Shown: positions 46,779 through 59,504, numbered from the stretch's first letter. The stretch: 60,000 nt of DNA from Polytrichum commune (GCA_950295325.1 OX485806.1:5768001-5828000), one strand, 5' to 3'. A program made the numbers and translations. Notes: a model not told the origin generated them from the sequence alone.

Positions 46779-49369
46779 TATGTATGAACATCACACTCGT
46801 TTCTAAAAATTTGCATGGCTAACTTTAATAGTAGCATGTATAAGACACACATTCAAAATTATTTGTTTTTTAAACTACCATTTTATAAACTAGGTAACCC
46901 CTTGAGGACCAAGAGGACTTAGCAAAGTCTCATTGGACATCACCTTTTTTATGGCTTCCCTCTAGGCTCTCTGATCATGGAGATCGACAAATCTATCAAA
47001 GGCATCAAAAGGCAAGAGTTATTATGTTGTGGGAAAGACATGAGATTGTGACGTACCCATTTACAATTTCTCATTTCAATTCATGTACACATTTGGGAAA
47101 AAACACAACTCTCATGTGGGTGGGTTTACACTATGGTCCAAGACCATAAATTTTCCAAAACCAAACCATCATATTGGGCAAGGCAAGATTTTGGATCGAA
47201 GGAGTTTACACTAGACTCCAAGGTATTAAAAAAAAACATAAAGTAGCGGCCTAATGTAACATCATTTTCCTACTATATCTCAATGGTCCATGTTCAACCG
47301 TTGGTTTATTCTCTTTTATCGTGGGTGAGGACCCACATGAATTAAAATTCATTGAAATAGCATTAAATTGAGGGCCCGGTCACATATGACTACACACTAC
47401 ACTTGAGGATCGGTGACCACACTACATGATTGTGGAGGTGTGTGTTGGGACGGCCTTTGGAGAATTTCTTTTGGGCTCTCACAATTTCACGGTCACGGCT
47501 CTTGGCTCGTGTGTGAAGCGGCCCCTAAGCCCGAAACCAAGGTCCATTACGGGGCTTTTTGGACCCCAAAGTCCTATGCTTTTAACCAAAACCCAAACGC
47601 AAACGTTGGGAAATCTACTTAAGTAGGAAGAAGAAAATATTCCGTATTGGCATGATGCATCAAAAGTGCGGCCGGGCCCGGTGTCCAAACTCCAAAGTTG
47701 GGCTAGTTTGGGAGGAATTTTCTCCCACTTTTCCCTCCTACCTAGTAGATAAGTTAACTTATTATTAGCTACTTCTAGCTAGCTAGAGAGAAAAAGAGAG
47801 AGCAAGAGAGGTGTTGCTACAGCACCATCGTCACACTAGCATAGCATTTGCACCCAAGTTTCGGAGGATGCGGTCTCCCACTTGAAGCTTAACTTATAAT
47901 TGCCATAACAAGAGTTCCATGCCCCCCGGACCAAGCCAACGGTCACGGGGATGCCAAACTTTATGTAAGTAAGCTTACGGTGTGTCCGGCTGAAAAATTC
48001 AAATTTAAAACAACACGATCCAAGTCTCCCAAACAAGTCTTTAAAATTTGTTGTCGACGAACAAGGCGTGCATCATGATGGGTGGGCGGCCCACCCACCA
48101 CAATGATCACGGGTTGTTGTTGCCACTACGAGGTAGATTTCAAGCATCTAGATCTATTGCACTGATAGATTTGGAGAAGTAACATGTTGTGCCAGTGCTT
48201 CAAATTTACCTTGTAGTGGCAGAGAACCAGTGACAACGACATGTGATCCTTGTATTGACCATTCTGAAAGCTTTGGAGAAGTAGGTTACATGTGTCCTGG
48301 GTTTTTAGTAGAGTTGTCACCACATCTTTGAATGACATGTGCAATTTCACTTTTGACAGACTTATTTGCACAGGCATTGGTATTGGCCACAACGAGCACT
48401 CCTCGATCGACGTTATTGAAAGATGACTACACATCCACATTTTGGTGTTTGGCCCTATGGTGGACACTTCCAGATCCACAAACAATTATAGCAATGCGAT
48501 ATGCTCAAAAAAATGTCCCATCCAATTAGCAATCGCAAATCACGAAGATTGACATGCCAAACTTTAAAGTTGGACTAGTCATGTAAAGGTTATTAGAGGA
48601 CAAAGCAAAGCTCCTTATTGGAGTAGACACATAAGGCCACCCCAACCATCTTCACTATTGAAACCACTGATGGTGTCTATATTTTAAGCATATAGCCCAA
48701 TCTCATCAGGCATGTGATGTTTTGTGTTTACTCTAGATGAAAAGGTATGCTAATTATCTGATTTAGAGTGGTCTTCATGACTTGAAACATAGCACCGGTT
48801 ATCATGTGACACCCTCTCGAATGTTCACCCATTGATTTCAAGACAAATAATGTGGATCGATAATGAACAATGCGGGTGGCAATAAATCATATGTTTGGTG
48901 TGCAATGATATGTGCAATTAAGTTGCCCCACTCTAGTCTATTGACATTCCACAATGTTTTGCATATTCATTGCCATAATATATAAAATACAATGTTTAGA
49001 CTGTGGTTGTTGTACAAATGAATAAACAACATCATAAGTTTTTGCGCTCAATTTTAAGCCAATGAAATTTGCATGGGTAATGAGTAATGAGGCAATTTGT
49101 TTGCAAAGGCAACCTAATTGCACATCCATGGCTTCTTCACACAAGGAATCGATGACCATTACCATCCAAGGATCATCCTTCTCTAAATGAGTGGCGGTCC
49201 CCCTTTGTTTTACACAAACTTGGTTAGCAAAATCAAAGTAACCATGTCTAAGAATGAATGAAAAAGTGACATGGAATCCTACATGTCCATAATTGGATCA
49301 TGTTTGGTGGTTTACACGAGTTTTGTAGCAAGACCACCCAAATTGGTTGCCTTAGCTGAAAATGAAGGG
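46779..49369. other. Intergenic, no gene recognised
   Basis: AT-rich DNA with a GC-richer section at 47340-48120. That section has overlapping short frames on both strands without a domain and could be a decayed LTR or leader. A 19-bp palindrome-like hairpin lies at 48079-48097. Confidence 0.45.
48079..48097. repeat. GC-rich 9-bp perfect hairpin, 1-base centre
   Basis: TGGGTGGGC, a single G, then GCCCACCCA: a nearly perfect palindrome that could extrude a cruciform. Function unknown. Confidence 0.7.
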
Positions 49370-49565
49370 GACCATGTCATCAAAGAACCAATTTCTTATG
49401 AATGTTTATTTATAGATCATGTTCATTTTGGATCAATTTAATATTCATTTTTCATTATAAATTCTATGTCACAGTCTAAGTTCACATGTGAGACATGTGT
49501 AAAGTGGCCCTAAGTGTAACTTAAAACGTAAAGGAAAAAACGATTGTTGTTGTTATTCTTTTTCT
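49370..49565. repeat. Direct repeat A flanking the LINE tail (partner 50914-51108)
   Basis: Starts GACCATGTCAT and runs through TTCTTATGAATGTTTATTTA, TGTCACAGTCTAAGT and GTGAGACATGTGTAAA to AAAGGAAAAA, in the same order as 50914-51108, with small differences. Confidence 0.8.
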
Positions 49566-49574
49566 TTTTCTTTT

Positions 49575-50600
49575 CTTCCTATCACAAATAGAAGGGATTA
49601 AATTAGAGGGGGGAAAATACAACCACCTTGGAAGAACCAACAAACTGAGGGGACTCAAGAAACTAATGCCCATATAGGGCCTAACTTTCCAAGTAACCAC
49701 TAAATTGCTACTATTAACAATAAGACCCTTGACACACCAAACCGAGTCCACTTCTTTAGGAACTTCTTGATACGCAACGTCTGGAGCTTTTTCCAAGTTA
49801 TTGAGAGTTCGTTACCACTCAAGTTTGCCATAGTCAAGCAAAGAATCCTACACAACTTGGTGTGCTCTCGCCACTGGCCAATGAGTATTCTTAAACACCA
49901 AATCAATCCTTTGACGCCATATAATCCATGGAAGACCACTCCTCATAAAAAATCAAATGCAACTGAAAGGTTTTAGTGATTGCTAAAAGGTTGATCAAAG
50001 AGGCATTGCATCATTGAAAATGATTTATGAGGACCAAGGGTTGAGAAAGGATGTTAGCTGCATTTGTTGAACCGACAAGCAATTGAAAAACCTATGCTCC
50101 GCCAACTCCAATGATTACGAGCTACATCGAGGGCAACTCTTGTCAATCTCGACCAACATTTGCCCATGCCATTCATGCATCCGCCACCGCCTTATGAATA
50201 GTTGGCCAAATGATATTCCAACTAGGGGGAAGTGGAAGGAGGAATTTCATTCTGCCATTTGTCGGGAATTAACTTCTTAAGAACCTCTTGAGTAGTAATC
50301 CACTTCCTTCCAAGCTTGGTTGAGTACACCAAGAAGGGACTCACCCTGGGCAACCACCATCGTGCTGGGTTGAAGAAGAGTTGATCCAATTTCCCAAAGA
50401 ACAAGGTGAATTGGGTCTCAACACTACCTTGTGACAGTATGTACACCCAAACACATGACCTCCACCCTGAGAAAGTTGTGGGTGGGTCCGTATTCCTCGC
50501 ACCCAATTCCACCTCAATAAGAGTATATATTTGTGACCCAACAATCGATTTAGGGAAGGTATTCATGACTTCCGCACTAAATCGAACCAACCCAAGTTTA
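49575..50600 (-). pseudogene. Decayed LINE-type retrotransposon ORF2 tail
   Basis: Read on the minus strand, three pieces in order resemble the C-terminus of plant non-LTR reverse transcriptase proteins. First, about 50590-50222: WWLPRVSPFLVYSTKLGRKW, then LIPDKWQNEI. Next a cysteine-containing piece, EIDKSCPRCSS, as in the zf-RVT region. Last, about 49960-49640: LPWIIWRQRIDLVFKN, HWPVARAHQVV, LDYGKLEW, EKAPDVAY and VTWKVR. Several in-frame stops (for example TAG after HQVV and TAA after KLEW) and frame changes show it is dead. The reverse transcriptase and endonuclease cores are absent; 5' truncation is typical of LINEs. A T-rich stretch near 49540-49575 could be the reversed A-rich tail. 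Confidence 0.6.
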
Positions 50601-50913
50601 AATCCCTTAAACTAACTTGCACTAGCCACCCTCTCTAGCAACTCATCCTCTAGGTTTTATTACAGACCGATCCATTATCATGGTGGTGTGGATTGAGCAC
50701 CATGTTGGCTAATCAACTGCTCGTATAAAGGTCCATAGTGCTCAAACAACTTGACCAAAAATCACAATAGACCTTTGCAAGAAAGAATTTAGTACACATT
50801 TCCTCCCATTCTAAAAAAAAAATCAGGCCAAAGGCCCAAATATCACGGAAGTAGCACAAATCGTTCCTATAAAGAACAAAAGCCCTATCCACGGTGATGC
50901 CAACATGAGGGTT

Positions 50914-51108
50914 GACCATGTCATAAGAAAAACCATTTTCTTATGAATGTTTATTTATAGAACATGTTCATTTTAGATAATTCAAAATGAGTTTTTCATT
51001 ATAATCACCATGTCACAGTCTAAGTCTGCATGTGAGACATGTGTAAAATGGCCTAAGTATAGCTTGAAACATATAAAGGAAAAATGGTGGTTGTTTTTCT
51101 ATTTTTTA
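50914..51108. repeat. Direct repeat B flanking the LINE tail (partner 49370-49565)
   Basis: Same order of landmarks as copy A, beginning GACCATGTCATAAG and ending near a T-rich run. It is diverged by substitutions and small indels. Confidence 0.8.
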
Positions 51109-54100
51109 AGTTAAAGTATTGATGAGTCCTCAGAGAGGCTGAACTCTTCACATGAGCATTCCTAGACAAGGAGCATCCCTCGGTCCAAGTGTCAAAGAGC
51201 CTTCAAGCTTCTCTCCTGGCCTTGAAATTCGCAAGTTTTTGGAATCTATGGTAATTTAGGTAGTAGGGAGTTCTATGAGTCAAAATGTTCATAACTTTCT
51301 TGTGTGGGAAATCGTTTCCATTACGGTTTCGACATGACTATCTTCACACATAACCTACATTATATAGTCCTATTAGTGTGGGTGAAGTACACCTTAACCT
51401 TTGTAATGTCACTCTTTCTCTTATATCCTGAAACCCTAGGGAACATATGTGCTCAGTTTAAATATCCCTCCTTGTTGTCACATTTCCCTCCCATATATCA
51501 CATGTGTTTGACATCAAAGTAATCCACCAAGGAATTCAAACCACATGGTCGCACACATTGCGTTGTCATCATTGTCATTGTAGCAATGTTGACTTTGTGC
51601 TATTCCATAATGTCACATGCTACACTAGTTCTCTACTATCGTGCATCCATGTCGACGCTTCACACCTCCTTAATATCATGTGCACTTTGGTTGCCATGTG
51701 CATGATATTGGGGAGGTTAGAGTGTATTAGTGTGGGCCGGTCTAATTGTCTAGTATGGTGGAAATAATTAGCACGGGTCACTGTAATTGTTTAGCATGGT
51801 GGAAATAACGTGGACCCAAGAATTGGGGTTTTCCCCTCAATCTTCTCCTTAGTTCTTCTTGAGACTTCCGACCAACACCTTACATCAAAAGTAGCATAAC
51901 ATGAACTATGCACCCAAGATGACATTTGATTTTAGTGCACCATGGATGCAATTGTAAGCCCCCCCCCCCCCCCCCTTTTCTTCTCAACTATTGACTTTTA
52001 AGAAAGTTCAGGTTTTCTATACTAAACAAATATCCCTTCAATTTTCTCAATAATTTCAATATCTCAAATATTAGTTGATTTATGTCAAAATTAGCTCCTA
52101 TATTCCAACACTTCAAAATTAGTAAAGTCGTGAACTTGGAAAGAATTTGTAGTTCCTTGTGTTATAAACCCTAAACGTGTATTTGAGCTACATACTTCCG
52201 GTTCTAGCTGATTATGTCAAAAGTGGACCTGTCTAAGATCTAAGATAAACTCATTCTTCACATGCACTTATCTAATGGGTTGAATACCTTCATGTTATGA
52301 AAGAGTTGGATTCATATAAACAACATGGGTGCCATTGCATGCAGTAACATACTTCCTCTTTTGATAATTAATATCATATATAAGTATATTTTTAGTTTCT
52401 CTTGACATAAGTTGATCTATTAAATTAAAGTTTCAGGCTTTTAAATATAAAGAGAATGTAATTTTAAGACTTGGTGAGGCTCATACAAATTGTGTATAAG
52501 TATAGGTTGTACATCGAGCCCCAAGTTGCAACACCAGCTGGAGCCTGGAAATATCATTAAGTCTGATATTTATAGATATTTTGGCACTGGATGTTATTGT
52601 TGACCATCAATAAGCACATTCAAGTTTGTCAGCCAGTTGCATCATTACATTAAACAGCTCGGAGGCTGTGTATTGACATATTTCTTTTAAGTATCAAGAG
52701 TCATATGAAGATTTCTTCCTCAAGGTGCGGTTCCCAATGGGTTTTGATATTAACATAGTAACAAAATCCTGTTAGGCTTTCATGCGACTTTCTATCATTG
52801 GTTTTCAGCTCCATGCTTATCCGTCTTAGATTGAGTCGTTCACTATTCATCCTCATACTCTTCTTATGAGTTGCTCAAATCACACTCTTCAATGTTAATA
52901 ATAAGATCACAGTGCAGGACTTCTACTTTACGGGAGAGAAGAAAGGGAAAGCAAAAGGTCACGTTTCTAACTTAATTAGCTCACCCTTTCCAAAAGTTGC
53001 ACTTTCACTGTCACACTTTTGTCATGCTTTCTTACTTGCACAAGAAATCTGAAATTCAACTCCTTCCAAACAACAGCATATTTAGGAGAGTTAGAAAATA
53101 GGTGGCACCTGACTCTATCAAAATGGAAATTCCAGAAACCTTATCTCTGTACTACAATGGACACACATGATTAACATGCTACCCATAGTGACCTATTTCA
53201 AACTTCCATTCATCTTCAGGACAAAGAAAAAAAGGGTCTGTTAATTAGATGACAGCCCTTACCCTAACTTGCTTGTCAGATTTAACATTAGTTGCTAGAA
53301 ATCATAGAACTGAATTTACGAGTTAGGTGTTCTAGTGGCTAAACCAACTATTGAATCTCACGTAGGAGCTAGATCAAATTATGTGTACAAATGCGCAATG
53401 TTCAATATTGAGGAACAGGAAAGTGTTCAAGAATGTGTTACTAAAATAGTGTAGAATAAATTTCCTAATTGCACACTCAAAGACAGCACACAGATACTTT
53501 ACATTATCTATCTATAAGTGTCTTCCAGAAAGAAAGCCAGCAGAAAGCATCCATGTATGAATACATCAGTCAGATCAAATGGAAACTTCTCTCTTATGTT
53601 AAAAATGAAGAGTCGCAATTTTTCTACCTGATAACCACATGCCATACATTTTTCTAACTTGTTGGATCCAGTTTACCTCCACCCATGAAAGCCAAAATCT
53701 ACCACGCTCAACAGACCTGTGCAGGATTACAATGCTATGGCATCTACAGCACTCATAGATGCTAAGCCTTCCACTGCAGCTGCTAGGATAGACGCTGGTT
53801 TGCAGGTGGCTGGAAACGCTCAAAGACCTTCCACTTACTGTTGCTTGGCCAGACGGTTCGTCTGCAACCAACACACATCCCACTAATATCAGGCAATGAT
53901 GCCTTAAACACAAAAGTTACAAATTGGTGGTTGTTATTTCATAGAGTTCAAAACACTTCAGTTTTGAAGAACCTCCAGGCATAAACTCACATCTAAAGGG
54001 ACACATATACTTTATTCTCTCGAGGTGAAGTAATCTCTTGAGAACTAAGTTAAAGTTGGAAATGCATCACTACATGCCTATTTCAAGCATGTGAGTGCTG

Positions 54101-55538
54101 CATCCAAATGGTAAAGTGCAAATCTGAAGATTTACTGTTCAAAGGTGACACTTCCAGGGGGTTTGAAAAAATCTGCATAGAGGATATCAACGTCCACAAA
54201 CAAATGCACCATTACTTTATTCCAAAACCACATAGACTAAAAGATTTAAGCTTCAGTTGTAGAAAGAATAAACATCTTTGTATGTGATATAACACTTAAA
54301 AGGCTCTTCAGTTAGCTAAGTTAGAGCCCCTGCACCTTTCTCCATAGGAATGTTTTTGAGTGAGCTCAGGAGCAAGTTGAAAGTAGAAGTGAAATACTTG
54401 AAGATTTGAGTAGGCTACAATTAGATCTCTACGCTGAAAGGTAAACTATCCTCTTTACAAAGCTCATCTCATCTCCACATCAACGTCTAGTATGGTAAAT
54501 CTCCAATTATTGCGACCTTTACAGCCAAAGTGTTTACCAAGAAAGAATCAAAGTGTTCAATGTCTTTGCATATCATGCTTGAAGGTGACAAGAAATGTTA
54601 CATTGAGTGAACAAAGATGTACAGGTATAGGAGTACCATCTTGTACCTTGTCATTGTTGCTCGGTATCACACTGGGTCCATTTATACTCTTCTGGAGTAA
54701 ATTCCGGAAGTATGTCCGGATGCCAGCTCTCTTCTTCCCCACCACTCCTCTTTGCCCACAGGTCAAACAACCACCACCAGCTCCCAAAAGAAGTGGAAGG
54801 ACAAAATTGCTTGCAAAAGGACTAAAGAATCAAAACTGTTTGTGCCAAAAGTAAGGCTGGTGTAAAATACAGGTGGGCCGCCATGAACTAAAGTCTCTCT
54901 GGTTGAAAATTTTCTTGTGTTCCTCGTCCTTTGTCTCTAGCTATACATGGTAAGGGGACTTTCAAGGATTTGTTTTTGCCCGAACAAAATGCCACAGTAG
55001 AAGTTGTGAAGGATGACCAGCACATGTTTACCACTCAAGCTCAAAGCATTGTGGAATTCTTCGGACATAAGGACAGTGGTCTCCTCCAGCATGATTTCTC
55101 ACACCAACCTCTTACAGCCAATTCCAGCACCTTCTTTGCTCTCGGTTAAAACTTTCTGGCCATCCTTTTGAAGACTGTCACAGCCATGATCCACATGTCT
55201 AATTCAAAGTTCTAAGTCCCTAGTTCTACGGTTCCCTCTACCCTATAGTATCTTGTTCTAATGGCTATAAAGCCTTTCTCACAACTTTTGCACTAAGACC
55301 ACGCCACTTGCCAGTCTGTATTGGGCCATCTCCATCAGTCTCCCCTATTAAGTTCATTACACAAGGAACAAATTTAAGGGATGTGACACACAAGACTTGC
55401 TTTCCAGGCAAACTTGTGCACCACCATTCCCACATGACCCATTTACAACACAAGCCGCACTTTTATCATCCCATCCTGTAACATACCCATCTCTAACCGG
55501 CACCCCATCTTTTGTAGATCAAAATCTTTGCCCAAGAC
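51109..55538. other. Intergenic, no gene recognised
   Basis: AT-rich. It contains a 41-bp tandem pair (51743-51808), a run of about 17 C (51959-51975) and many short open frames without a domain. The right edge next to 55539 probably holds the 3' untranslated region of the trihelix gene. Confidence 0.5.
51743..51808. repeat. 41-bp tandem duplication
   Basis: TAATTGTCTAGTATGGTGG followed by AAATAA at 51743 recurs with two changes at 51784. Confidence 0.8.
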
Positions 55539-58500
55539 TTATTGTTGAATGACTAAGGCTTTCTTCTCTCTTGCAACCTCTATAGCCTGTTTGATTCTCT
55601 CGGCAGGGCCCAGTTTGATATGGAGCCGATGCTTGCTTCGCAACTGGTCAAGCAGTGTTGTGATCTCCCTTGAATTAATAAGGGTATTTTCATCCATATC
55701 TTCCTGCAGCATTGCATCAATGATGCTTGTTGGTACATTGTACCCTTCAAATAGAGCCATAAGTGCAGGTCCATTTACATGCTCCCGTTCCAAATCTTCC
55801 AAGGCTCTCTTCCTCTTTCCTCGTCCATGTATTGGGGATATTTTTGGTACAGTTTCTGATGTTTGATCCCCCTCACCACCTGGTCCAGCCTCTAGGTAGT
55901 ATATCCTCTCACCTTCTTCCCCAGAAGTTCGTATCCCCAGAGGCGTTGCACCATTCTCTAATGCTAAGGGCGAGTCTTCCCCTCCTATAGCAGCTCCACC
56001 ACCGCCTCCGCGCATGTGGCGTGGATTTGCACCAATAAGATCATCCATCATGTCATAAAATATCCACTTTGAGACCCCAGATCCAGAGACTCGCTTCTTT
56101 TCTCTTTCTACTTTGTACCGTTTCTTCAGATTGTCAACCTGTAGAAATAGACCCCCCAGATTATTTTTTTGTAAAGGTTTGAGTAGAGCTCTACAGACAG
56201 AGATGCACATCTTCATGATCAAACACTTTCAAGAGAGGCATGATTTCAGCTTATGCAAATGTACCCTTTGTTCAAGTCTCTCTAAAATAATCTCTGCAAT
56301 CTTCCCATGAACTACATCGGAATAGCGTTCATTCGAGAAGGAATCTGACCTTGATACGGCACTGCTCCTGCGTCTTTGGTATTCCCTCTCCAAGACCTCC
56401 ATTCATGCCCTACACTCAAGGCACAGAACAGATATAGTTACAACTGCATAACACTATCTACCGAATTCTCGTTTTTGGTTTTGAAATTCAAGTACTAGGG
56501 AAAAGAAAAGAAAAGAAAAGAAAAAGAAAAGAAAAAACCTGCACCTGCTTTGAGTTACCTAACTTTCGAATACCAGCACAAATTAATTTTCTCTGTATTG
56601 GTAAGAACATCACTCATTACAAAATTCATGTCCATCAAGCAAGGACTCGAGTCATCAAGCAGCTTGCAATGCACATGTCATTTATGGAATCCTTGACTTC
56701 AATTTCCATAGGAGATTTATAGTACTTCAACTACAGGCATTTCGCAACCCATTGACGGAAAAACTACATATGAATAGAAGCGTCCGGTTAAGGAGGAATT
56801 TCCTGTATCCAAAAAACTAGATTCGACTTCCCAGTACAACATAAAACAAATTAAATTATTATTATTTTTAAAAAAATCCAGATTGCGAGACAACCATAGC
56901 AAAGGGCAGCACAAAGTGCTACTTGGAGTATCCCCAATCCAATAAGCAAAGGAGCCCAATTCTGTCGTGTCTCCGTCCAATCTGCCCCATTACGCTTTGG
57001 TGGCCGAGAGGACGAGGGGTTATGGATCGTAAAAGAAATTGGGCATCTTCTTACTGACCGAAATTCACTGAGCCTTTTCTACAAGGATGATCACCCCAAT
57101 GACTCTGTCATAGTTCCACTCTTTCATATCCAAAAAGATCCGTGGTCGCCCTCCAGAAAATATCAATAAAAGCTAAACCAGGGATAAAACATCAACCACG
57201 GCCACATGATAGATGGCTTGCATGAGTGAAACGATTGGTGCCAACAATAAGGGAGCCAAATTTAGACGATATTCCTGAGCTTCTCAAGGGCAGCAGGTAA
57301 TCACCGTCACTCTTGTTCAAAGGTCCACCGATTCACACAAAGACCTCGAAAGACGAGATTAAACTCATATAAGTAGTTACCCGTCACCTCTATGATACAA
57401 AGGGATGCTCAAGGAGGATGTCTGTCTGTATGTATGTATATCATCAACATGGGGAAGGAAATCACTTGACTCGGTCAAAAGATTCCAAGTGGTCGGATGA
57501 CGGACAAAGACTTGCATACAACGAGGGCAGCTTCACGTCTTGTATCTTCAAAAACTCATCGGGATACACTCCCTCCCACCACCAAATAATAAAAATCCTC
57601 GCACGTCTTTCCACACTTACTGTCAGATTCCCCCAATCAAGCGGTGGCTTCTTACAACATCTTTCAAGAAATAGCAACACCACCACCACCACCGCGACAA
57701 AACTATATTTCACCCACCCCTTCTTCTTGTCTTGTCCTGTGGTGTGGGCCTCCCTCAAAGAAAAAAGATTCCAAGAAGGGCTAAGAAGAAACCGCGAAAC
57801 CCCCAAGAGCTTCTTCAATATTGACGCCCCCCACTTTACTTGCCGCGCTGCTTTCCGTTGCACTTCGTCCCAGCGCCACCCGTAACTGATAACCACGCAC
57901 GGTGAAGCAATCTTCTCCCACTCTCTCACAATTGAGTGCTGATGAATTGCACCTCTCTCTCGCCTCACTCTCACCCCATCCCTCTATCGTCATTTCCCAT
58001 GCCATCCCTCAAGCTCCGATGAAATTCGTCACCCTTACCCCCGGACGCAATGAAACCCCATGGGGAGCGCCCATAGCCCTAACTTTTGCTGCACGGCCTC
58101 GTGTAAAGGGAGGGAGAGGGAGAGGGAGAGGGAGAGGGAGAGGGAGAGGGAGAGAAAGTGAAGACGAGGAAGAGGAGGAAGAGGAGGAGGAAGAAGGGAG
58201 GGGAGAGGGGGAAACAATGAAGACCAAACCAAACCAAACCGCACAAACGCATCAAGAAATGAATGAAAGCAACAGAAAGCATCATAATCGTTCTCGACCT
58301 TACCGTCATGCCACCGCGGGCGCCGTTAACCCTCGCGGCGATGTCAGCCCAAATCTTGCTGGTGAAATTGCCGCGATCAAGCGCACGGTACTTCTCCCCG
58401 AACGCTTGCAACAGGACGGTGGTCGCGTTCTCGCTCCACTCAATCGCGGGGTCTCTGGAGCTTCTCCCTCTTCCTCCCCCACCCCCACCCGCGCTCTTCC

Positions 58501-59008
58501 CAACCTGCGGACTGTTTGTCGTTCCCACATCCCCCTCGCTCATCTGCTGCTGCTGCTGTTGCTGCTGCCGCTGCTCGCGGCCGCCGACTTCCATCTTGGC
58601 GTCCACCCCGCGCAGCATCGCGGCCCCCAACCCCCCAAGCTTCGCCTCCATCATCTCCTCCTCCACGGACCCCACTCCGTGGTGCTTGTTGCCATTCCCA
58701 ACCACGAGCCCCCCGACTCCCACCACTCCCACCCCATACCCACCATTATTGTTACTATTATGATGCTGCTGCTGCTCGTGATGCTGCTGTTGCTGCTGCG
58801 CTGCGACTCTCTGGTCCTCATACTCCTTCTCGTGGTGATGGTCGACCTCCTTGTCGCCCCCATACATCAACCGGTCGTTGCTGCCGTCGTCTTGCAGCAG
58901 GCGCAGCCCCTGCGGCCCCATCTCCATCCGCCCCACCACCACGTGGTGGTCGTCGCCCATGCCATCCAGCCCCTCCCCGAGCCGGTGCTGCACCTTCTGC
59001 AGCATCAT
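55539..59008 (-). CDS. Trihelix transcription factor with C-terminal SAM-like domain
   Basis: Three coding exons on the minus strand: 59008-58304, 56409-56350 and 56138-55539, all phase 0 and GT-AG, giving 454 residues and TAA at 55541-55539. Residues 1-185 are low-complexity: QQQQQHHEQQQHH near 71, a Gln run near 147-155, a Gly run near 174-179. The trihelix (Myb/SANT-like) DNA-binding domain covers about 189-290: WSENATTVLLQAFGEKY (Trp191), SKIWADIAARVN (Trp220), KTQEQCRIK, NLKKRYKVEREKKR and Trp280 in SKWIFYDMMDDLIG, matching the ASIL/SIP1-like subgroup. GRGKRKR is a likely nuclear signal. The last 80 residues (ALMALFEGY, DEDMDENTL-like, IKLGPAERIKQAI) resemble a SAM domain. It probably binds GT-type promoter elements. 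An alternative start is ATG 59005. Confidence 0.88.
56502..56536. repeat. AAAAG microsatellite
   Basis: About seven AAAAG units with one expansion, inside the trihelix intron. Confidence 0.85.
58106..58152. repeat. GGGAGA minisatellite
   Basis: About seven GGGAGA units, followed by a GAGGAAGAGG-rich stretch to about 58212, within the first trihelix intron. Confidence 0.85.
58536..58576 (-). repeat. CAG/CTG triplet tract encoding polyglutamine
   Basis: CTG runs on the + strand read as a Gln tract in the trihelix protein on the minus strand. A second, mixed CTG tract lies at about 58763-58800. Confidence 0.8.
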
Positions 59009-59420
59009 CGTGAAGCCGAGGGGGGGAAAAGGGGGGACTCCTCAGCAGCACAACGAAGGAGTGCGCGATGACCGTGGTCGAGGCAGGCAGGCGAGGAACA
59101 GTGGGAGGGCAAGAGAGAGACGAGAGATGAGAGGCAGGGATGGATGAGACAGGCCTGGTGGGGGGGGGCGATGAGAGAAGAGAGAGAGGAAGGAGGGAGG
59201 CGCAGGGAGAGAGGTTTTCTGTTGACAACGGAGCAGGGACGTGATAACTGTTTGCGGATGCCGCCGCTGCTGCTCCTGCTGCTATGCTACCAGTGCTGCG
59301 CCGGGGCGCGGGCGGGCGGGCGGGCGGACGGACGGACGGAGGGCGATGAGAGATAGATAGATGATGATGAGAAGATGAGAAGATGAGATGGGATGAGATG
59401 AGATGAGATGAGATGAGAGA
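59009..59420 (-). promoter_or_regulatory. Purine-rich 5' leader/promoter of the trihelix gene
   Basis: Immediately upstream of the trihelix ATG the + strand is dominated by GA-rich tracts, a GGGC/GGAC run (59306-59340) and a GAGAT run (59386-59416). On the gene's strand these are CT-rich, as is common in plant 5' leaders. No TATA box was fixed. Confidence 0.35.
59386..59416. repeat. GATGA pentamer repeat
   Basis: About six GATGA units, following related GAAGATGA units. Confidence 0.85.
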
Positions 59421-59504
59421 GAAAGGCTCCCCCTCCCGGCCTCTCCCTTGTTCATCCCACCCTAGGGCTGGACGGATGGCGCATGGGTGATCCGCAGCTT
59501 CTCA

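Larger units (their letters stand above)
56410..58303 (-). other. Intron 1 of the trihelix gene
   Basis: About 1.9 kb, from GTAAGG (58303 leftwards) to GTAG at 56410. It contains an AAAAG microsatellite (56502-56536) and a GGGAGA repeat (58106-58152). No separate gene is recognised inside. Confidence 0.75.

Noticed and set aside
47413-47688. Overlapping frames of about 65-70 codons on both strands
   Set aside because: They fall in one GC-richer patch with no domain; a decayed repeat is a simpler reading.
51959-51975. Long C run (and the G run at 7795-7808) as a telomere or regulatory quadruplex
   Set aside because: Simple homopolymers with no repeating telomere unit and no gene context; length may also reflect sequencing error.
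54492-54854. A 120-codon + strand frame with a hydrophobic stretch
   Set aside because: No family match, an ordinary length for chance in this region, and it lies in the likely 3' flank of the minus-strand trihelix gene.
54931-55149. A 72-codon + strand frame
   Set aside because: Short, no domain, and no splice partners seen.
57902-59071. A 389-codon + strand frame with Arg/Gly/Glu, Leu and His runs
   Set aside because: It lies opposite the first trihelix exon and its intron; composition follows the triplet and GA repeats, and it crosses the intron border. The minus-strand trihelix domain is the real gene.
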